Of a DNA stretch of 50,650 bases, positions 8,353-17,621 are shown one piece after another. Origin of the DNA: Prevotella sp. (GTDB lineage Bacteria; Bacteroidota; Bacteroidia; Bacteroidales; Bacteroidaceae); assembly GCA_018385335.1 (NCBI GenBank), contig JAHAZN010000081.1, positions 1 to 50,650 of the forward strand. The letters are read 5' to 3'. A program made the translations under genes and the position numbers. The notes under the pieces are model-generated. The model had not been told where the DNA came from. It saw only the letters and a program-made list of their open reading frames with translations, and searched no databases. Positions within the stretch are counted from its first letter, which is position 1. Each line of letters begins with the position of its first letter.

Positions 8353-8368
8353 TGGCACACTTTTTGCT
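8353..8368 (+). promoter_or_regulatory. Sigma-54-type -24/-12 promoter of clpC
   Basis: TGGCAC at 8353-8358, five bases, then TTGCT at 8364-8368: an exact match to the RpoN consensus TGGCAC-N5-TTGCW. The start would be near 8378, giving a 47-base A-rich leader to clpC. A competing reading is a weak primary-sigma promoter (TTG 8352-8354, 19 bases, CTCTTTTG 8374-8381) whose -7 lacks the conserved TA. Confidence 0.55.
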
Positions 8369-8424
8369 AAGAGCTCTTTTGGAAACGAGTAATAAAGTAT
8401 AAACATTTCAATAATCAAGATATT

Positions 8425-10923
8425 ATGACAAGTCAATTTTCGCCGCGTGTATCGGAGATACTATCCTTCAGTCGCGAGGAGGCTGTACGCACCAACAGCA
8501 GTAAGGTAGAACCCGAGCAGCTGCTCCTTGCCATGCTCCGCCTTGAGGAGGGTATCATCACACGCCTTCTTCGTGAGAGCAATGTGGATATCGCTGCCCT
8601 CCGACAGCTCCTCTCCTCATCCACCGACGCTGACAGCACGGAGCGCGCTGGCAATATAGGCGAGGTGACGCTCAGTGAGCACGCCAACAACCTGCTCAAA
8701 CTCGCCATCATCGAGGCGCGCATGCTACACGATGAGATGGTAGATGAACAGCATCTCCTGCTCGCTATCCTCCACGACGTTAGTCAGTCAAAGGCAAAGA
8801 AAGCGCTCGAAGAGAGAATGATGGACTATGAGGGGGTGAAGAGGCGACTCTCAGCAAAAAGCGCTGAAGAGGACGATGCACTCGATGATTTCTATCCCGA
8901 ACCTACCTCCTTTAATAAGACGACGACCAAGGAACAGAAGAAGAGCGGTACACCGCTCATCGACAACTTCGGTACCGACATCACAAAGGCTGCGGAAGAG
9001 GGAAAACTCGACCCAGTCATAGGCAGGGAAGAGGAACTGTTGCGCGTGATGGAGATTCTGGGCCGACGGAAGAAGAACAACCCAGTGCTCATCGGTGAAC
9101 CGGGCGTAGGAAAGAGTGCCATCGTTGAAGGACTGGCGCAGAGAATAGTGAGCCGACAGACCTCTCCATTGCTCTTCGGCAAACGTGTGGTAAACCTCGA
9201 TCTCAGCTCACTCGTGGCGGGCACCAAATACCGTGGACAGTTTGAAGAGCGTATCAACGCATTGGTCAAGGAACTAAAGCAAAACCCTCACATCATTATC
9301 TTCATCGATGAGATTCACACCATCGTGGGGGCGGGTTCGGCACCGGGATCGATGGATGCAGCCAACATTCTCAAACCGGCGCTCGCACGGGGCGAGATAC
9401 AGTGTATCGGTGCCACCACGCTCGACGAATATCGGAAAACAATTGAAAAGGATGGGGCGCTGGAGCGCAGGTTCCAGAAGATTATCGTAGAGGCGACCTC
9501 GGCTGATGAGACGCTGCAGATTCTCAACAACCTGCGCGAACGGTATGAGGAGCACCATCATGTACGGTTCACCCCCGACGCCATAGAGCAGTGTGTGCGA
9601 CTTACGGAGCGCTATGTGACAGACAGGCAGTTTCCCGACAAGGCCATCGATGCCTTAGACGAGGCGGGGGCGCATCAGCGTCTCGTGGCTACGGGCACGC
9701 CGACGGCCATCACTGAGATGCAGAAGATGCTAACAGAGGTGAAGAACAAGAAGAACGGGGCGGTGAAAGAGCAAAACTTCGAGCTTGCGGCGCAGTATCG
9801 CGATGAGCAGACGAGTCTCGAACGGAGCATAGAACGGGTAACGGAGCAATGGCAGCGCCAGCTCGCCTCACAGCAGACTGCAGTGACGGAAAAGGAGATA
9901 GCCACCGTGGTGTCGCGCATCGCTGGCGTACCGATGGAGCGCATCGAAGAGAGTGAGACGGAAAGGCTCCTCGGAATGGCTGACCGACTGAAAAACAGGG
10001 TGATAGGACAAGACAATGCCATCGACAAGATAGTGAGGGCTATTCAGCGCAACCGGGTGGGACTGCGGGAGCCCAACCACCCAATAGGGGCTTTCATGTT
10101 TCTGGGTCCCACGGGGGTGGGCAAGACATACCTCGCCAAGCAGTTGGCGATAGAAATGTTCGGTTCAGCAGATGCGCTCATCCGTGTGGATATGTCCGAG
10201 TTTACCGAAAGTTTCAACACATCGCGCCTCGTTGGTGCGCCTCCGGGTTATGTGGGATATGACGAGGGTGGACAACTCACAGAAAGGGTGCGTCGCCGAC
10301 CCTACTCCATCGTGTTGCTCGACGAGATAGAGAAGGCACATGGCAACGTGTTCAACCTGCTGCTCCAGGTGCTCGACGAGGGTAGGCTGACCGATGGCAG
10401 TGGCAGGCATATTGATTTCCGAAACACAATTATCATCATGACGAGCAATGCGGGCTCTCGACAGCTCAGTGAGTTTGCTCATGGTATTGGTTTTCAGCAA
10501 CATTCGATAGGTCCTAACATGGATGAGGCTGATCGTCTGCGTGCGCGTAGCATCGTAGAGAAGGCGCTCAGCCGCCAGTTTGCACCGGAGTTCCTCAACC
10601 GCTTAGACGACATCATCACCTTCGACCAGCTCTCGCTGCCTTCCATTCGTTCAATCGTAGAGATCGAACTCCACGGCATCATGCAGCGCATGACTGCCTT
10701 AGGGCATGAGATGACACTCACCTCTGCCGCCATCGATTTCCTAGCGCACGAGGGGTATAATATCCAGTATGGGGCTCGCCCGCTGAAACGTGCGCTCCAG
10801 CAATATCTCGAAGACCTGCTGACAGAGAAAATTCTCACGGGTTCGCTGACAGAGAGTCAGGCGGTGAGGATAGACTGCGACAGCGAGGCAAAGCGCCTCG
10901 TCGTCGAAGATGAATCGGAGTGA
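8425..10923 (+). CDS. clpC: ClpC-type AAA+ unfoldase, ATP-binding subunit of Clp protease
   Basis: An 832-residue Hsp100 protein that unfolds substrates and feeds them to ClpP. It has a double Clp_N repeat (about 1-145), a first AAA+ ring with Walker A 'GEPGVGKS' at 224-231 and '[10 protein letters not shown]', a short middle segment with a UVR-like motif ('[12 protein letters not shown]', from 451), and a second AAA+ ring with Walker A 'GPTGVGKT' at 561-568. The short UVR-type middle region separates it from ClpB, whose middle coiled coil is much longer. The tripeptide I688-G689-F690 in 'HGIGFQQ' sits where ClpP-binding loops lie, so partnership with ClpP is likely. It is monocistronic: own promoter region upstream and a terminator 23 bases after the stop. 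The upstream region carries a sigma-54-like element. Confidence 0.92.
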   Translation: MTSQFSPRVSEILSFSREEAVRTNSSKVEPEQLLLAMLRLEEGIITRLLRESNVDIAALRQLLSSSTDADSTERAGNIGEVTLSEHANNLLKLAIIEARMLHDEMVDEQHLLLAILHDVSQSKAKKALEERMMDYEGVKRRLSAKSAEEDDALDDFYPEPTSFNKTTTKEQKKSGTPLIDNFGTDITKAAEEGKLDPVIGREEELLRVMEILGRRKKNNPVLIGEPGVGKSAIVEGLAQRIVSRQTSPLLFGKRVVNLDLSSLVAGTKYRGQFEERINALVKELKQNPHIIIFIDEIHTIVGAGSAPGSMDAANILKPALARGEIQCIGATTLDEYRKTIEKDGALERRFQKIIVEATSADETLQILNNLRERYEEHHHVRFTPDAIEQCVRLTERYVTDRQFPDKAIDALDEAGAHQRLVATGTPTAITEMQKMLTEVKNKKNGAVKEQNFELAAQYRDEQTSLERSIERVTEQWQRQLASQQTAVTEKEIATVVSRIAGVPMERIEESETERLLGMADRLKNRVIGQDNAIDKIVRAIQRNRVGLREPNHPIGAFMFLGPTGVGKTYLAKQLAIEMFGSADALIRVDMSEFTESFNTSRLVGAPPGYVGYDEGGQLTERVRRRPYSIVLLDEIEKAHGNVFNLLLQVLDEGRLTDGSGRHIDFRNTIIIMTSNAGSRQLSEFAHGIGFQQHSIGPNMDEADRLRARSIVEKALSRQFAPEFLNRLDDIITFDQLSLPSIRSIVEIELHGIMQRMTALGHEMTLTSAAIDFLAHEGYNIQYGARPLKRALQQYLEDLLTEKILTGSLTESQAVRIDCDSEAKRLVVEDESE

Positions 10924-10945
10924 AGTCTCCTGAGATGATAATAAT

Positions 10946-10977
10946 AAAGGGTTGTTGCTCTGGCAACAACCCTTTTT
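10946..10977 (+). terminator. Intrinsic terminator after clpC
   Basis: A thirteen-pair perfect stem (10946-10958 with 10963-10975) with a four-base loop and a T run. It lies between two converging genes and could also stop leftward transcription of the metH operon, although the T run on that side is poorer. Confidence 0.88.
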
Positions 10978-11005
10978 ATATCTCGCGCACACATTTCTTC
11001 TCTCT

Positions 11006-12544
11006 TTACTTCACCTTTTTCTTCACCCCCCTGCTCTCGTTCTGCAATCGGTCGAGCGTCGTAACCACATACGTGGCGCGGTCGGCGGAGGGCAGTTTAT
11101 AGAAGGGGTCGGGCGTGATGGCTACTATATGGCGGGGATTGGCGAGCTCTTGCTTCTCTCCCTTTTCGAAACGATAGACGACATAGCGGTGGGGATTGTC
11201 GCGCCAGTCCTTACCCTTTGGGGCAGTCCAAAAGAGGACCTTATCACCGGCTACCTCAATCACCTTGAGCTTCTTCACCTTCCCCGGTGCTTTGTCATCG
11301 ATAAAGGGCATGCGGGGTTGGAGTGCGGGCACTGCCCAATACTTGTTGCGCAGCAGCGTACCATAGTTGCCTACGTTATCCACTGCTGCCTTGGCGTACC
11401 AGAGCACAGCCCCCTGCACATTGTTCATCTTTCCTCTTAACCCAAACTTCTCTGCCATCTGATGTTGTTGAGGATGCTGAGTGTCAGCATGTTTCACGGT
11501 GCGCTCCACATCCTCTCCGATAAAGAGGGGACGGTGGGCAGCATAGCGGTTCCACCACTCCAGCAGCGTCTTATAGTCGGCAGTAGGATGCCCCACCTGC
11601 CAATAAATCTGCGGCACGCAATAATCTATCCAGCCATTGTTCACCCACAGGAGCACATCGGCATAGAGGTCGTCGTAGTTTTGCAGTCCCTTGGTGTTGC
11701 TACCTATCTCGCTTACATTGCTGTTGCGATAGATGCCGAAGGGCGACACACCAAACTTCACCCAGGGTTTCACTGCTTTAATCGTGTCATGCAGCTGGCG
11801 GATAAAGAGGTTGACATTGTATCGTCGCCAGTCGCCCCTGTCAGCAATGCCATTGCTATTGAGCTGATACTCCCTGTCGTCGGGGATGGTGACACCTGCC
11901 GCAGGATAGGGGTAGAAATAATCGTCGATATGCAGTCCATCAACATCATAACGGCGGAGGATATCTCCAACCACATTACATATATAGCTCCTGTTTTCCG
12001 CGATGCCAGGGTTCATGATATACTGCCCATCATAGGCAAAGACACGCTCGGGATGAGTGATAGCGATATGTCGGGGAGAGAGCGCTGTGGTGCCCTTGGT
12101 CTTCGCCCTATAGGGATTAATCCACGCGTGGAGCTCCATGCCACGCCGGTGCGCCTCATCCACCATAAACTGCAGCGGGTCCCAATAAGGTTGGGGAGCC
12201 CTACCCTGCTGCCCTGTGAGGAAGCGACTCCATGGTTCTATCTTACTGGGATAGAGCGCATCACACTCGGGGCGCACCTGGAAGATGATGGCGTTCACCC
12301 CATCCTTCTGCAACTCGTCGAGCTGATAGGCAAGGGTGTGCTGCATCTCGTCACTGGTCATGCCCAGAAACTGTCCGTTGACACACTGAATCCATGCTCC
12401 GCGAAACTCCCTTTTGGGCTGCGCCACGGCAGATATACAGCCGAGGAGAGCTGCGAAGAAGAGCGAGAAGAGTTTGAGTCGGTTGCTTCGCGCGTCGGCT
12501 AATGATGAGAGTTGCTGCTGTTCGTTGGAATATTCGGTTCGCAT
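11006..12544 (-). other. Possible internally started exported GHL10-type glycosidase
   Basis: M889 of the MetH fusion (ATG at 12544) is preceded by an A-rich stretch typical of Bacteroidota translation starts. A product begun there would be 512 residues, with an n-region containing Arg and Lys from the MetH tail, the 915-929 hydrophobic core and an 'AVAQ' cleavage site. Nothing in the sequence proves initiation here. Confidence 0.3.
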
Positions 12545-15208
12545 ATCTTCGTATTTTTCATTGAGTTCCTTCACATAGTCATCGGCAGAAGTCGCATTGA
12601 GCAGTCGGCTGGCGACCAAAGCATTCTGCGAGGCATCCTTCATCCACACCACTGGTCCGCTATAGACGGGTGCTATCTTCACCGCCACATGCATCTCGCT
12701 CGTTGTCGCCCCACCAATCATGATAGGAATATCGAGGTTTGCCCGCTCCATCTCACGTGCCACCGCCACCATCTCCTCGAGGCTCGGCGTGATGAGACCA
12801 CTGAGTCCGATGATGTCAGCCTTCAGTTCGATGGCCTTTTCCACTATCTGATGTGCCGGCACCATGACACCGAGGTCGATGACATCGTAATTGTTGCAGC
12901 TCATTACCACGCCGACGATGTTCTTTCCGATGTCGTGCACGTCGCCCTTGACCGTAGCAAGGAGCACCCTTCCAGCCTTCGCTGCGCCTCCCTGTTGCTG
13001 CGCCACGATGGCGGGTTGCAGCAGTGCTACGGCACGTTTCATTGTGCGCGCCGACTTCACCACCTGTGGGAGAAACATCTTTCCGCTGCCGAAGCGTTCG
13101 CCCACGGTGTTCATGCCCTGCATGAGTGGACCTTCGATGATATCTACGGCATGGGGGAAACACTGAAGTGCCTCCGTGATATCAGTCTCGAGCCAGTCGG
13201 CCACGCCCTTCACCATAGCCTCGGCGATGCGGTCGGCCACAGGCCAGGAGCGCCATGATGCCTCCTGTTGTGCTGTATCAGCTGAGGTGTTGGTGCCAGC
13301 AGCCTGTGCCGCCTCCTTCATCTCCTCTGCCATCGCCACCAGTCGTTCGGAGGCATCGGCATGTCGATAGAGGATAACATCCTCAATCACCTTGAGTTGA
13401 TGGGCGGGTATATCGTCGTAAGTCACACTGCTATTGGGGTTGACGATGCCAAAGTCCATGCCCTTAGCGATGGCATGATAGAGGAACACGGCGTGCATCG
13501 CCTCGCGCAAGGCGTTGTTGCCACGGAAGGCGAAGGAGAGATTGCTCACGCCGCCACTCACATGGGCTCCGGGCAGGTAATGCCTTATCCACTCGGTGGC
13601 ATGGATGAAACTAAGGGCATAGGCGTCGTGTTCTTCGATACCCGTGGCTACAGCGAGCACGTTGGGGTCGAAGATGATATCGTTGGCGCACATGCCCACC
13701 TCTTCGATGAGCAAACGGTAGGCGCGGCTGGCGATGGCAATACGTCGCTCGAAGGTGGTGGCCTGTCCCTCCTCGTCGAAACACATCACGACAACCGCTG
13801 CCCCAAAACGTTTGGCACAGCGTGCGTGGTGGAGGAACACCTCCTCGCCCTCCTTGAGGGAGATGGAGTTGACGATGGCCTTGCCCTGCACACATTTCAG
13901 TCCTGCCTCCACCACCTCCCAGTGTGAGGAATCAATCATCACTGGCACTCTGGCGATGTCGGGCTCTGCAGCTATCATATTAAGAAAGGTGGTCATCTCA
14001 TGCTCAGCGTCGAGCAGCCCATCGTCCATATTAACGTCGATGACCAGCGCACCATCTTCCACCTGGCGGCGTGCGATGCCCAGTGCTTCCTCGTACTGAT
14101 GTTCTTTGATGAGCCTGAGGAACTTCCTCGAGCCAGCCACATTGCAACGCTCGCCGACGTTGACAAACATCTTATCCTCCTTCACCTCAAGGGGTTCGAG
14201 TCCTGCGAGCTGCAGGTGGGGACACTTAGGCTGAGGTTGTCGTGGGGTCTTGCCCTCGACGAGGGCGGGATAGCAACGGATAAACTCATCGGTGGTGCCG
14301 CAACAACCACCTACTATATTGACGAGCTGTTCATCGACAAACTCTTTTATCTGCGCTGCCATCGATGCTGGTGTCTCATCATATTCACCCATCGCATTAG
14401 GCAGACCAGCATTGGGATGGGCTGACACAAAGCAGGGCGCTTTGGCAGCGAGTTCAGCAAGGAAGGGTTTCATCTGCCTTGCACCGAAGGAGCAGTTGAG
14501 CCCCAAGGAGAAGACCTTGAAACTGCTCATGGTGGCGAGGAACGCGCTGAGTGTCTGTCCGCTGAGTGTTCGTCCGTTGAGGTCGCTCACCGTCACACTG
14601 AGCATCACGGGCACCTCACGCTGTCGTCGCCTCATCGCCTCCTGCATGGCAGCGAGGGCAGCCTTAGCATTGAGGGTATCGAAGATGGTCTCGATGAGAA
14701 TGAGGTCAACACCTCCTTCGATAAGTGCCTCGCCCTGTGAGAGATAAGCATCAAATAGCTCGTCATAGGTGATGTTGCGTGCGGCGGGATTGCTCACATC
14801 GGGACTCATCGAGCAGGTCTTGTTGGTTGGTCCCACCGAACCAGCCACCCACCGTGGTCGCTCCTCGGTAGCATAGCGGTCGGCCATCTGCCGTGCTATC
14901 CTCGCTCCCTCGAGTGCCATGGCATAGGCATCGGCTTCAAGGTGGTATTCTTTCTGTGAGATGGTCTGCGAGCAGAAGGTGTTGGTGGTGATGATGTCTG
15001 CACCTGCCTCAAGATAACGACGGTGTATATCGGCTATCACATCGGGACGGGTGAGGTTGAGCATGTCGTTGTTGCCGCACAGGGTACCCTGACAGGCAAC
15101 ATAACGCTGTCCGCGGAAATCGTCTTCGCTGAGACCATAGCTCTGTATCATCGTTCCCATGGCACCATCGAGGATGAGGATGCGCTGGGAGGCTATCTTT
15201 GAAATCAT
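11006..15208 (-). CDS. metH: Cobalamin-dependent methionine synthase fused in frame to a secreted GHL10-type glycosidase
   Basis: One open frame of 1400 residues. Residues 1-914 are MetH, which moves a methyl group from methyltetrahydrofolate to homocysteine through cobalamin. The homocysteine domain holds the zinc ligands C239, C302 and C303; the folate domain starts near 365 ('FVNVGERCNVAGSRKF'); the cobalamin domain has 'DVHDIGKN' with axial H758, equivalent to H759 of E. coli. The S-adenosylmethionine reactivation domain is absent; MetH of about 915 residues is, from memory, normal for Bacteroidales. Instead of a stop, residues 915-929 form a signal-peptide core ending 'SAVAQ', followed by a GHL10/DUF187-like glycosidase ('REFRGAW', 'AWINPYRAK', 'DGLHIDDYFYP') and a C-terminal FN3-like domain. 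No start codon exists at the junction. The gene follows smpB by 45 bases. Confidence 0.85.
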   Translation of the reverse strand: MISKIASQRILILDGAMGTMIQSYGLSEDDFRGQRYVACQGTLCGNNDMLNLTRPDVIADIHRRYLEAGADIITTNTFCSQTISQKEYHLEADAYAMALEGARIARQMADRYATEERPRWVAGSVGPTNKTCSMSPDVSNPAARNITYDELFDAYLSQGEALIEGGVDLILIETIFDTLNAKAALAAMQEAMRRRQREVPVMLSVTVSDLNGRTLSGQTLSAFLATMSSFKVFSLGLNCSFGARQMKPFLAELAAKAPCFVSAHPNAGLPNAMGEYDETPASMAAQIKEFVDEQLVNIVGGCCGTTDEFIRCYPALVEGKTPRQPQPKCPHLQLAGLEPLEVKEDKMFVNVGERCNVAGSRKFLRLIKEHQYEEALGIARRQVEDGALVIDVNMDDGLLDAEHEMTTFLNMIAAEPDIARVPVMIDSSHWEVVEAGLKCVQGKAIVNSISLKEGEEVFLHHARCAKRFGAAVVVMCFDEEGQATTFERRIAIASRAYRLLIEEVGMCANDIIFDPNVLAVATGIEEHDAYALSFIHATEWIRHYLPGAHVSGGVSNLSFAFRGNNALREAMHAVFLYHAIAKGMDFGIVNPNSSVTYDDIPAHQLKVIEDVILYRHADASERLVAMAEEMKEAAQAAGTNTSADTAQQEASWRSWPVADRIAEAMVKGVADWLETDITEALQCFPHAVDIIEGPLMQGMNTVGERFGSGKMFLPQVVKSARTMKRAVALLQPAIVAQQQGGAAKAGRVLLATVKGDVHDIGKNIVGVVMSCNNYDVIDLGVMVPAHQIVEKAIELKADIIGLSGLITPSLEEMVAVAREMERANLDIPIMIGGATTSEMHVAVKIAPVYSGPVVWMKDASQNALVASRLLNATSADDYVKELNEKYEDMRTEYSNEQQQLSSLADARSNRLKLFSLFFAALLGCISAVAQPKREFRGAWIQCVNGQFLGMTSDEMQHTLAYQLDELQKDGVNAIIFQVRPECDALYPSKIEPWSRFLTGQQGRAPQPYWDPLQFMVDEAHRRGMELHAWINPYRAKTKGTTALSPRHIAITHPERVFAYDGQYIMNPGIAENRSYICNVVGDILRRYDVDGLHIDDYFYPYPAAGVTIPDDREYQLNSNGIADRGDWRRYNVNLFIRQLHDTIKAVKPWVKFGVSPFGIYRNSNVSEIGSNTKGLQNYDDLYADVLLWVNNGWIDYCVPQIYWQVGHPTADYKTLLEWWNRYAAHRPLFIGEDVERTVKHADTQHPQQHQMAEKFGLRGKMNNVQGAVLWYAKAAVDNVGNYGTLLRNKYWAVPALQPRMPFIDDKAPGKVKKLKVIEVAGDKVLFWTAPKGKDWRDNPHRYVVYRFEKGEKQELANPRHIVAITPDPFYKLPSADRATYVVTTLDRLQNESRGVKKKVK

Positions 15209-15253
15209 GAAAATGTGGTTTGATAAAAAAAATTGGTGGAAAAGAAGGGTGCA

Positions 15254-15733
15254 TCAATAATGCTTCATCGCCCTATCCATCTCGCGGCGGTCTTCTTTGG
15301 CTTTGAGTGTCTGTCGCTTGTCAAACTCTTTCTTACCTTTGCAGAGGGCGAGGTCCATCTTGGCGCGCCCATGCTCATCGAGGAACACGAGCAGGGGGAT
15401 GATGGTGTAACCAGTCTGCTTGGTAGCACTCTCAAGACGTGCTATCTCGCGCCGGTTGAGCAGGAGTTTGCGGTCCCGCTTGGCCTCATGGTTGTTATAG
15501 GAGCCATAGAAATAGGGGGTGATGTTCATTCCCTTCACCCATATCTCACCATTGTTGATGTAGCAGAAGGTATCCACCAGACTGGCTTTGCCGAGACGGA
15601 TAGATTTTATCTCGGTGCCTGTGAGCACGATACCTGCCGTGTAAGTCTCGATGAAGAAATACTCAAACGAGGCTTTCTTATTGCGGATGTTCACCGCACT
15701 CTTCTTTCTTATCAGTTCTTGTTCCTTGTTCAT
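15254..15733 (-). CDS. smpB: SsrA-binding protein SmpB
   Basis: A 159-residue partner of tmRNA, needed for rescue of stalled ribosomes and tagging of the unfinished peptide for Clp proteases. The family marks are all present: '[31 protein letters not shown]' split over the first third, 'NPHxx/[12 protein letters not shown]' and the '[12 protein letters not shown]' strand, then a basic tail '[24 protein letters not shown]', a helix that enters the mRNA channel. It lies between a DMP19-family gene (45 bases upstream) and metH (45 bases downstream) on the same strand, so the three are probably one operon. The tmRNA gene itself is not in the window. Confidence 0.95.
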   Translation of the reverse strand: MNKEQELIRKKSAVNIRNKKASFEYFFIETYTAGIVLTGTEIKSIRLGKASLVDTFCYINNGEIWVKGMNITPYFYGSYNNHEAKRDRKLLLNRREIARLESATKQTGYTIIPLLVFLDEHGRAKMDLALCKGKKEFDKRQTLKAKEDRREMDRAMKHY

Positions 15734-15778
15734 CTTCTCTTCGTTGTTCTCCTGTGATCAGTGAGGGCATCGTCGTCT

Positions 15779-16300
15779 TCACGCCTTGCCAGGGTCGGTC
15801 ACCTCGGCAAACTTCTCTATGTTTTCGTCGATGACGTGTGCCACCTGCGACGTAAACTCCTCCTCGTGCTCGACAAAGGCATCGTCGAGGTCGTCGAACT
15901 CAGGGAAGCGTTCAAACATCGCCATAAACTCATCGTCGCTGCAGTCAACGGCTATCTCATCCTTATATTGCAGATAGAGCGTATGGGCTTCGTAGATCAT
16001 CTTCGAGAGGTCGCGCATTCCCCATTGCTTCAGCATCTTGGCAAAGGGATTGAGGAAGAAGAAGGGGCCATAGCCGTTGTGGATGAGCTGCACAAAGCCA
16101 CCATCCATCACCTCGCTCCGCAGGATGTCGTAACCCAAAAGGGTGAGCTGCCAACTATTGAGACGTGCCATCGTCTCGGCATTCAACTCATCACCGATAA
16201 CACGGCGGAGGGCATCAACAAATACGGCGATAAACGCATCCATTCCTTCCTGCGCTGCACGCCGAAGGTCACTATCGGTCACTGTCACTTTAGTCATCAT
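15779..16300 (-). CDS. DMP19 family protein
   Basis: A 173-residue cytoplasmic protein. Its middle ('LNSWQLTLLGYDILRSEVMDGGFVQLIHNGYG') and the acidic C-terminal half ('DDEFMAMFERFPEFDDLDDAFVEHEEE') match the DMP19/DUF4375 family, named after a DNA-mimic protein; the acidic surface would fit such a role, but the function in Bacteroidota is unknown. The frame is open to 16390; I chose the double ATG at 16300 and 16297 because the upstream residues are unrelated and a TAnnTTTG-like element lies at 16306-16313. It heads the operon with smpB and metH. Confidence 0.75.
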   Translation of the reverse strand: MMTKVTVTDSDLRRAAQEGMDAFIAVFVDALRRVIGDELNAETMARLNSWQLTLLGYDILRSEVMDGGFVQLIHNGYGPFFFLNPFAKMLKQWGMRDLSKMIYEAHTLYLQYKDEIAVDCSDDEFMAMFERFPEFDDLDDAFVEHEEEFTSQVAHVIDENIEKFAEVTDPGKA

Positions 16301-16305
16301 GCCTG

Positions 16306-16313
16306 CAAAATTA
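16306..16313 (-). promoter_or_regulatory. Possible -7 element very close to the DMP19-family start
   Basis: TAATTTTG on the minus strand matches TAnnTTTG, but only 5 to 8 bases separate it from the two candidate ATG codons, and no TTG is seen at the right distance upstream. If used, the message would be nearly leaderless. Confidence 0.3.
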
Positions 16314-16342
16314 GAGAAAAAATCGGAAATAGCTCTGTTTTT

Positions 16343-16374
16343 TTTGGCATTTTCAACCATTTGCATTATCTTCG
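16343..16374 (+). promoter_or_regulatory. Promoter for the PD40-like gene and uridine phosphorylase
   Basis: TTTG at 16343-16346, 20 bases, then TATCTTCG at 16367-16374, one mismatch from TAnnTTTG. The leader to the ATG at 16418 would be about 37 bases. Confidence 0.5.
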
Positions 16375-16417
16375 CCAACAAATCACACACACTTTATTAT
16401 ATTAAGCACACTGAGAC

Positions 16418-17584
16418 ATGAAGAAAATCGCTATACTCACCGCTCTGATGCTCGCCCTCATCCTACAACCTATCTCCGCACAACGCAAACGCGTAAGGAA
16501 GGCCAAACACCCTGTGGTGGAGCTCACCGAAGAGGAGAAGATGATGCAGGAACGCATAAAACGCATGGAAAACGCCACACAAAAGGTGATGGTTATCGAC
16601 AGTCTGGTAATAAAGAAAGAGGAACTGTTCAACTATCTGAAACTCAATCCCGAGGTGGGAACGGTTGACACCTACAACAGATTCTTTCTCAGCGAAGAGC
16701 AACCCCATGCCGTGGTGAGCGTCAACGAGATGAAGGACAAATGCTATTTCTCTGCCCAGCAGAACGATGGGAGCATGAGACTCTACACCGCCGACTTCAT
16801 AGGCAACAGCTGGACCGCCCCCATGCCCCTGGCAGGTATCGACACCACGTATGCCCAGCCCAACTATCCCTTTATGATGACTGACGGCACCACCTTCTAT
16901 TTCGCTGCCATGGGGAGCGAGAGCATTGGTGGCTACGACATCTTCGTCACAAGATATGATGCCGACCAAGGAGCTTTCCTCACGGCAGAGAACATCGGAA
17001 TGCCATTCAACTCTACCGCCAACGACTATATGATGGTCATCGACGACCTGGAGAATATCGGATGGTTTGTCAGCGACAGAAACCAATCCGCCGACAATGT
17101 TTGTATCTATACCTTCATCCCCAACGACACCCGACTCACCTATGATGTCAACGTCATTGGCGAAGAGCAAATGAAAGCGCTCGCTACGCTCTCACGCATC
17201 GCCGACACCTGGGGCAACGGGAAGAAGAGAAAGGAAGCACTGCAACGACTCCAGCTGCTCAAAGAGAGACAACAGGAGAAGGCGCAGCATCAGTTTGACT
17301 TCGTCATTAACGACCAGACCATCTATCACCGACTCAGCGACTTCAAAACAGCTGACACGAGACAGAGATACCGTCAACTCGAGAAACAGTGGAACGACAT
17401 CAAACGACTGGAGAACACGCTCGACAGACAGCGGAAGACCTATGCGCAGGGCACTACAGTGGAAAAGGAAGAACTGCACACCGTCATCATCGACAACGAA
17501 CAGGAGCTGGAACAACTCAGACAACAGGCACTGAAAGACGAGAAACAGCTCAGAAACGATGAGAACAACGCCATAGGACACTGA
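16418..17584 (+). CDS. Exported PD40-like beta-propeller protein with C-terminal coiled coil
   Basis: A 388-residue protein with a signal peptide (cleavage after 'ISA', before QRKR). Residues about 110-240 contain repeated strands of the WD40-like PD40 type ('AQPNYPFMMTDGTTFYFAAMG', 'GGYDIFVTRYD', 'IGWFVSDRNQ'), as in TolB- and PorE-like periplasmic proteins. The last 130 residues are rich in Lys, Glu, Gln and Arg and are predicted to be helical coiled coil; they lack an OmpA peptidoglycan-binding domain. I do not know a function; an envelope scaffold role is a guess. It is followed after 37 bases by the uridine phosphorylase gene and probably shares its message. Confidence 0.7.
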   Translation: MKKIAILTALMLALILQPISAQRKRVRKAKHPVVELTEEEKMMQERIKRMENATQKVMVIDSLVIKKEELFNYLKLNPEVGTVDTYNRFFLSEEQPHAVVSVNEMKDKCYFSAQQNDGSMRLYTADFIGNSWTAPMPLAGIDTTYAQPNYPFMMTDGTTFYFAAMGSESIGGYDIFVTRYDADQGAFLTAENIGMPFNSTANDYMMVIDDLENIGWFVSDRNQSADNVCIYTFIPNDTRLTYDVNVIGEEQMKALATLSRIADTWGNGKKRKEALQRLQLLKERQQEKAQHQFDFVINDQTIYHRLSDFKTADTRQRYRQLEKQWNDIKRLENTLDRQRKTYAQGTTVEKEELHTVIIDNEQELEQLRQQALKDEKQLRNDENNAIGH

Positions 17585-17621
17585 CACAGCCTATCAATAA
17601 CCTTCATAATAGGAGAAAACT

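Noticed and set aside
12421..12440. Lipobox reading of 'ALLGC' at the MetH-glycosidase junction
   Set aside because: The residue two before Cys is Leu, unusual in a lipobox, and a good type I site ('AVAQ') follows a few residues later, so signal peptidase I cleavage is more likely.
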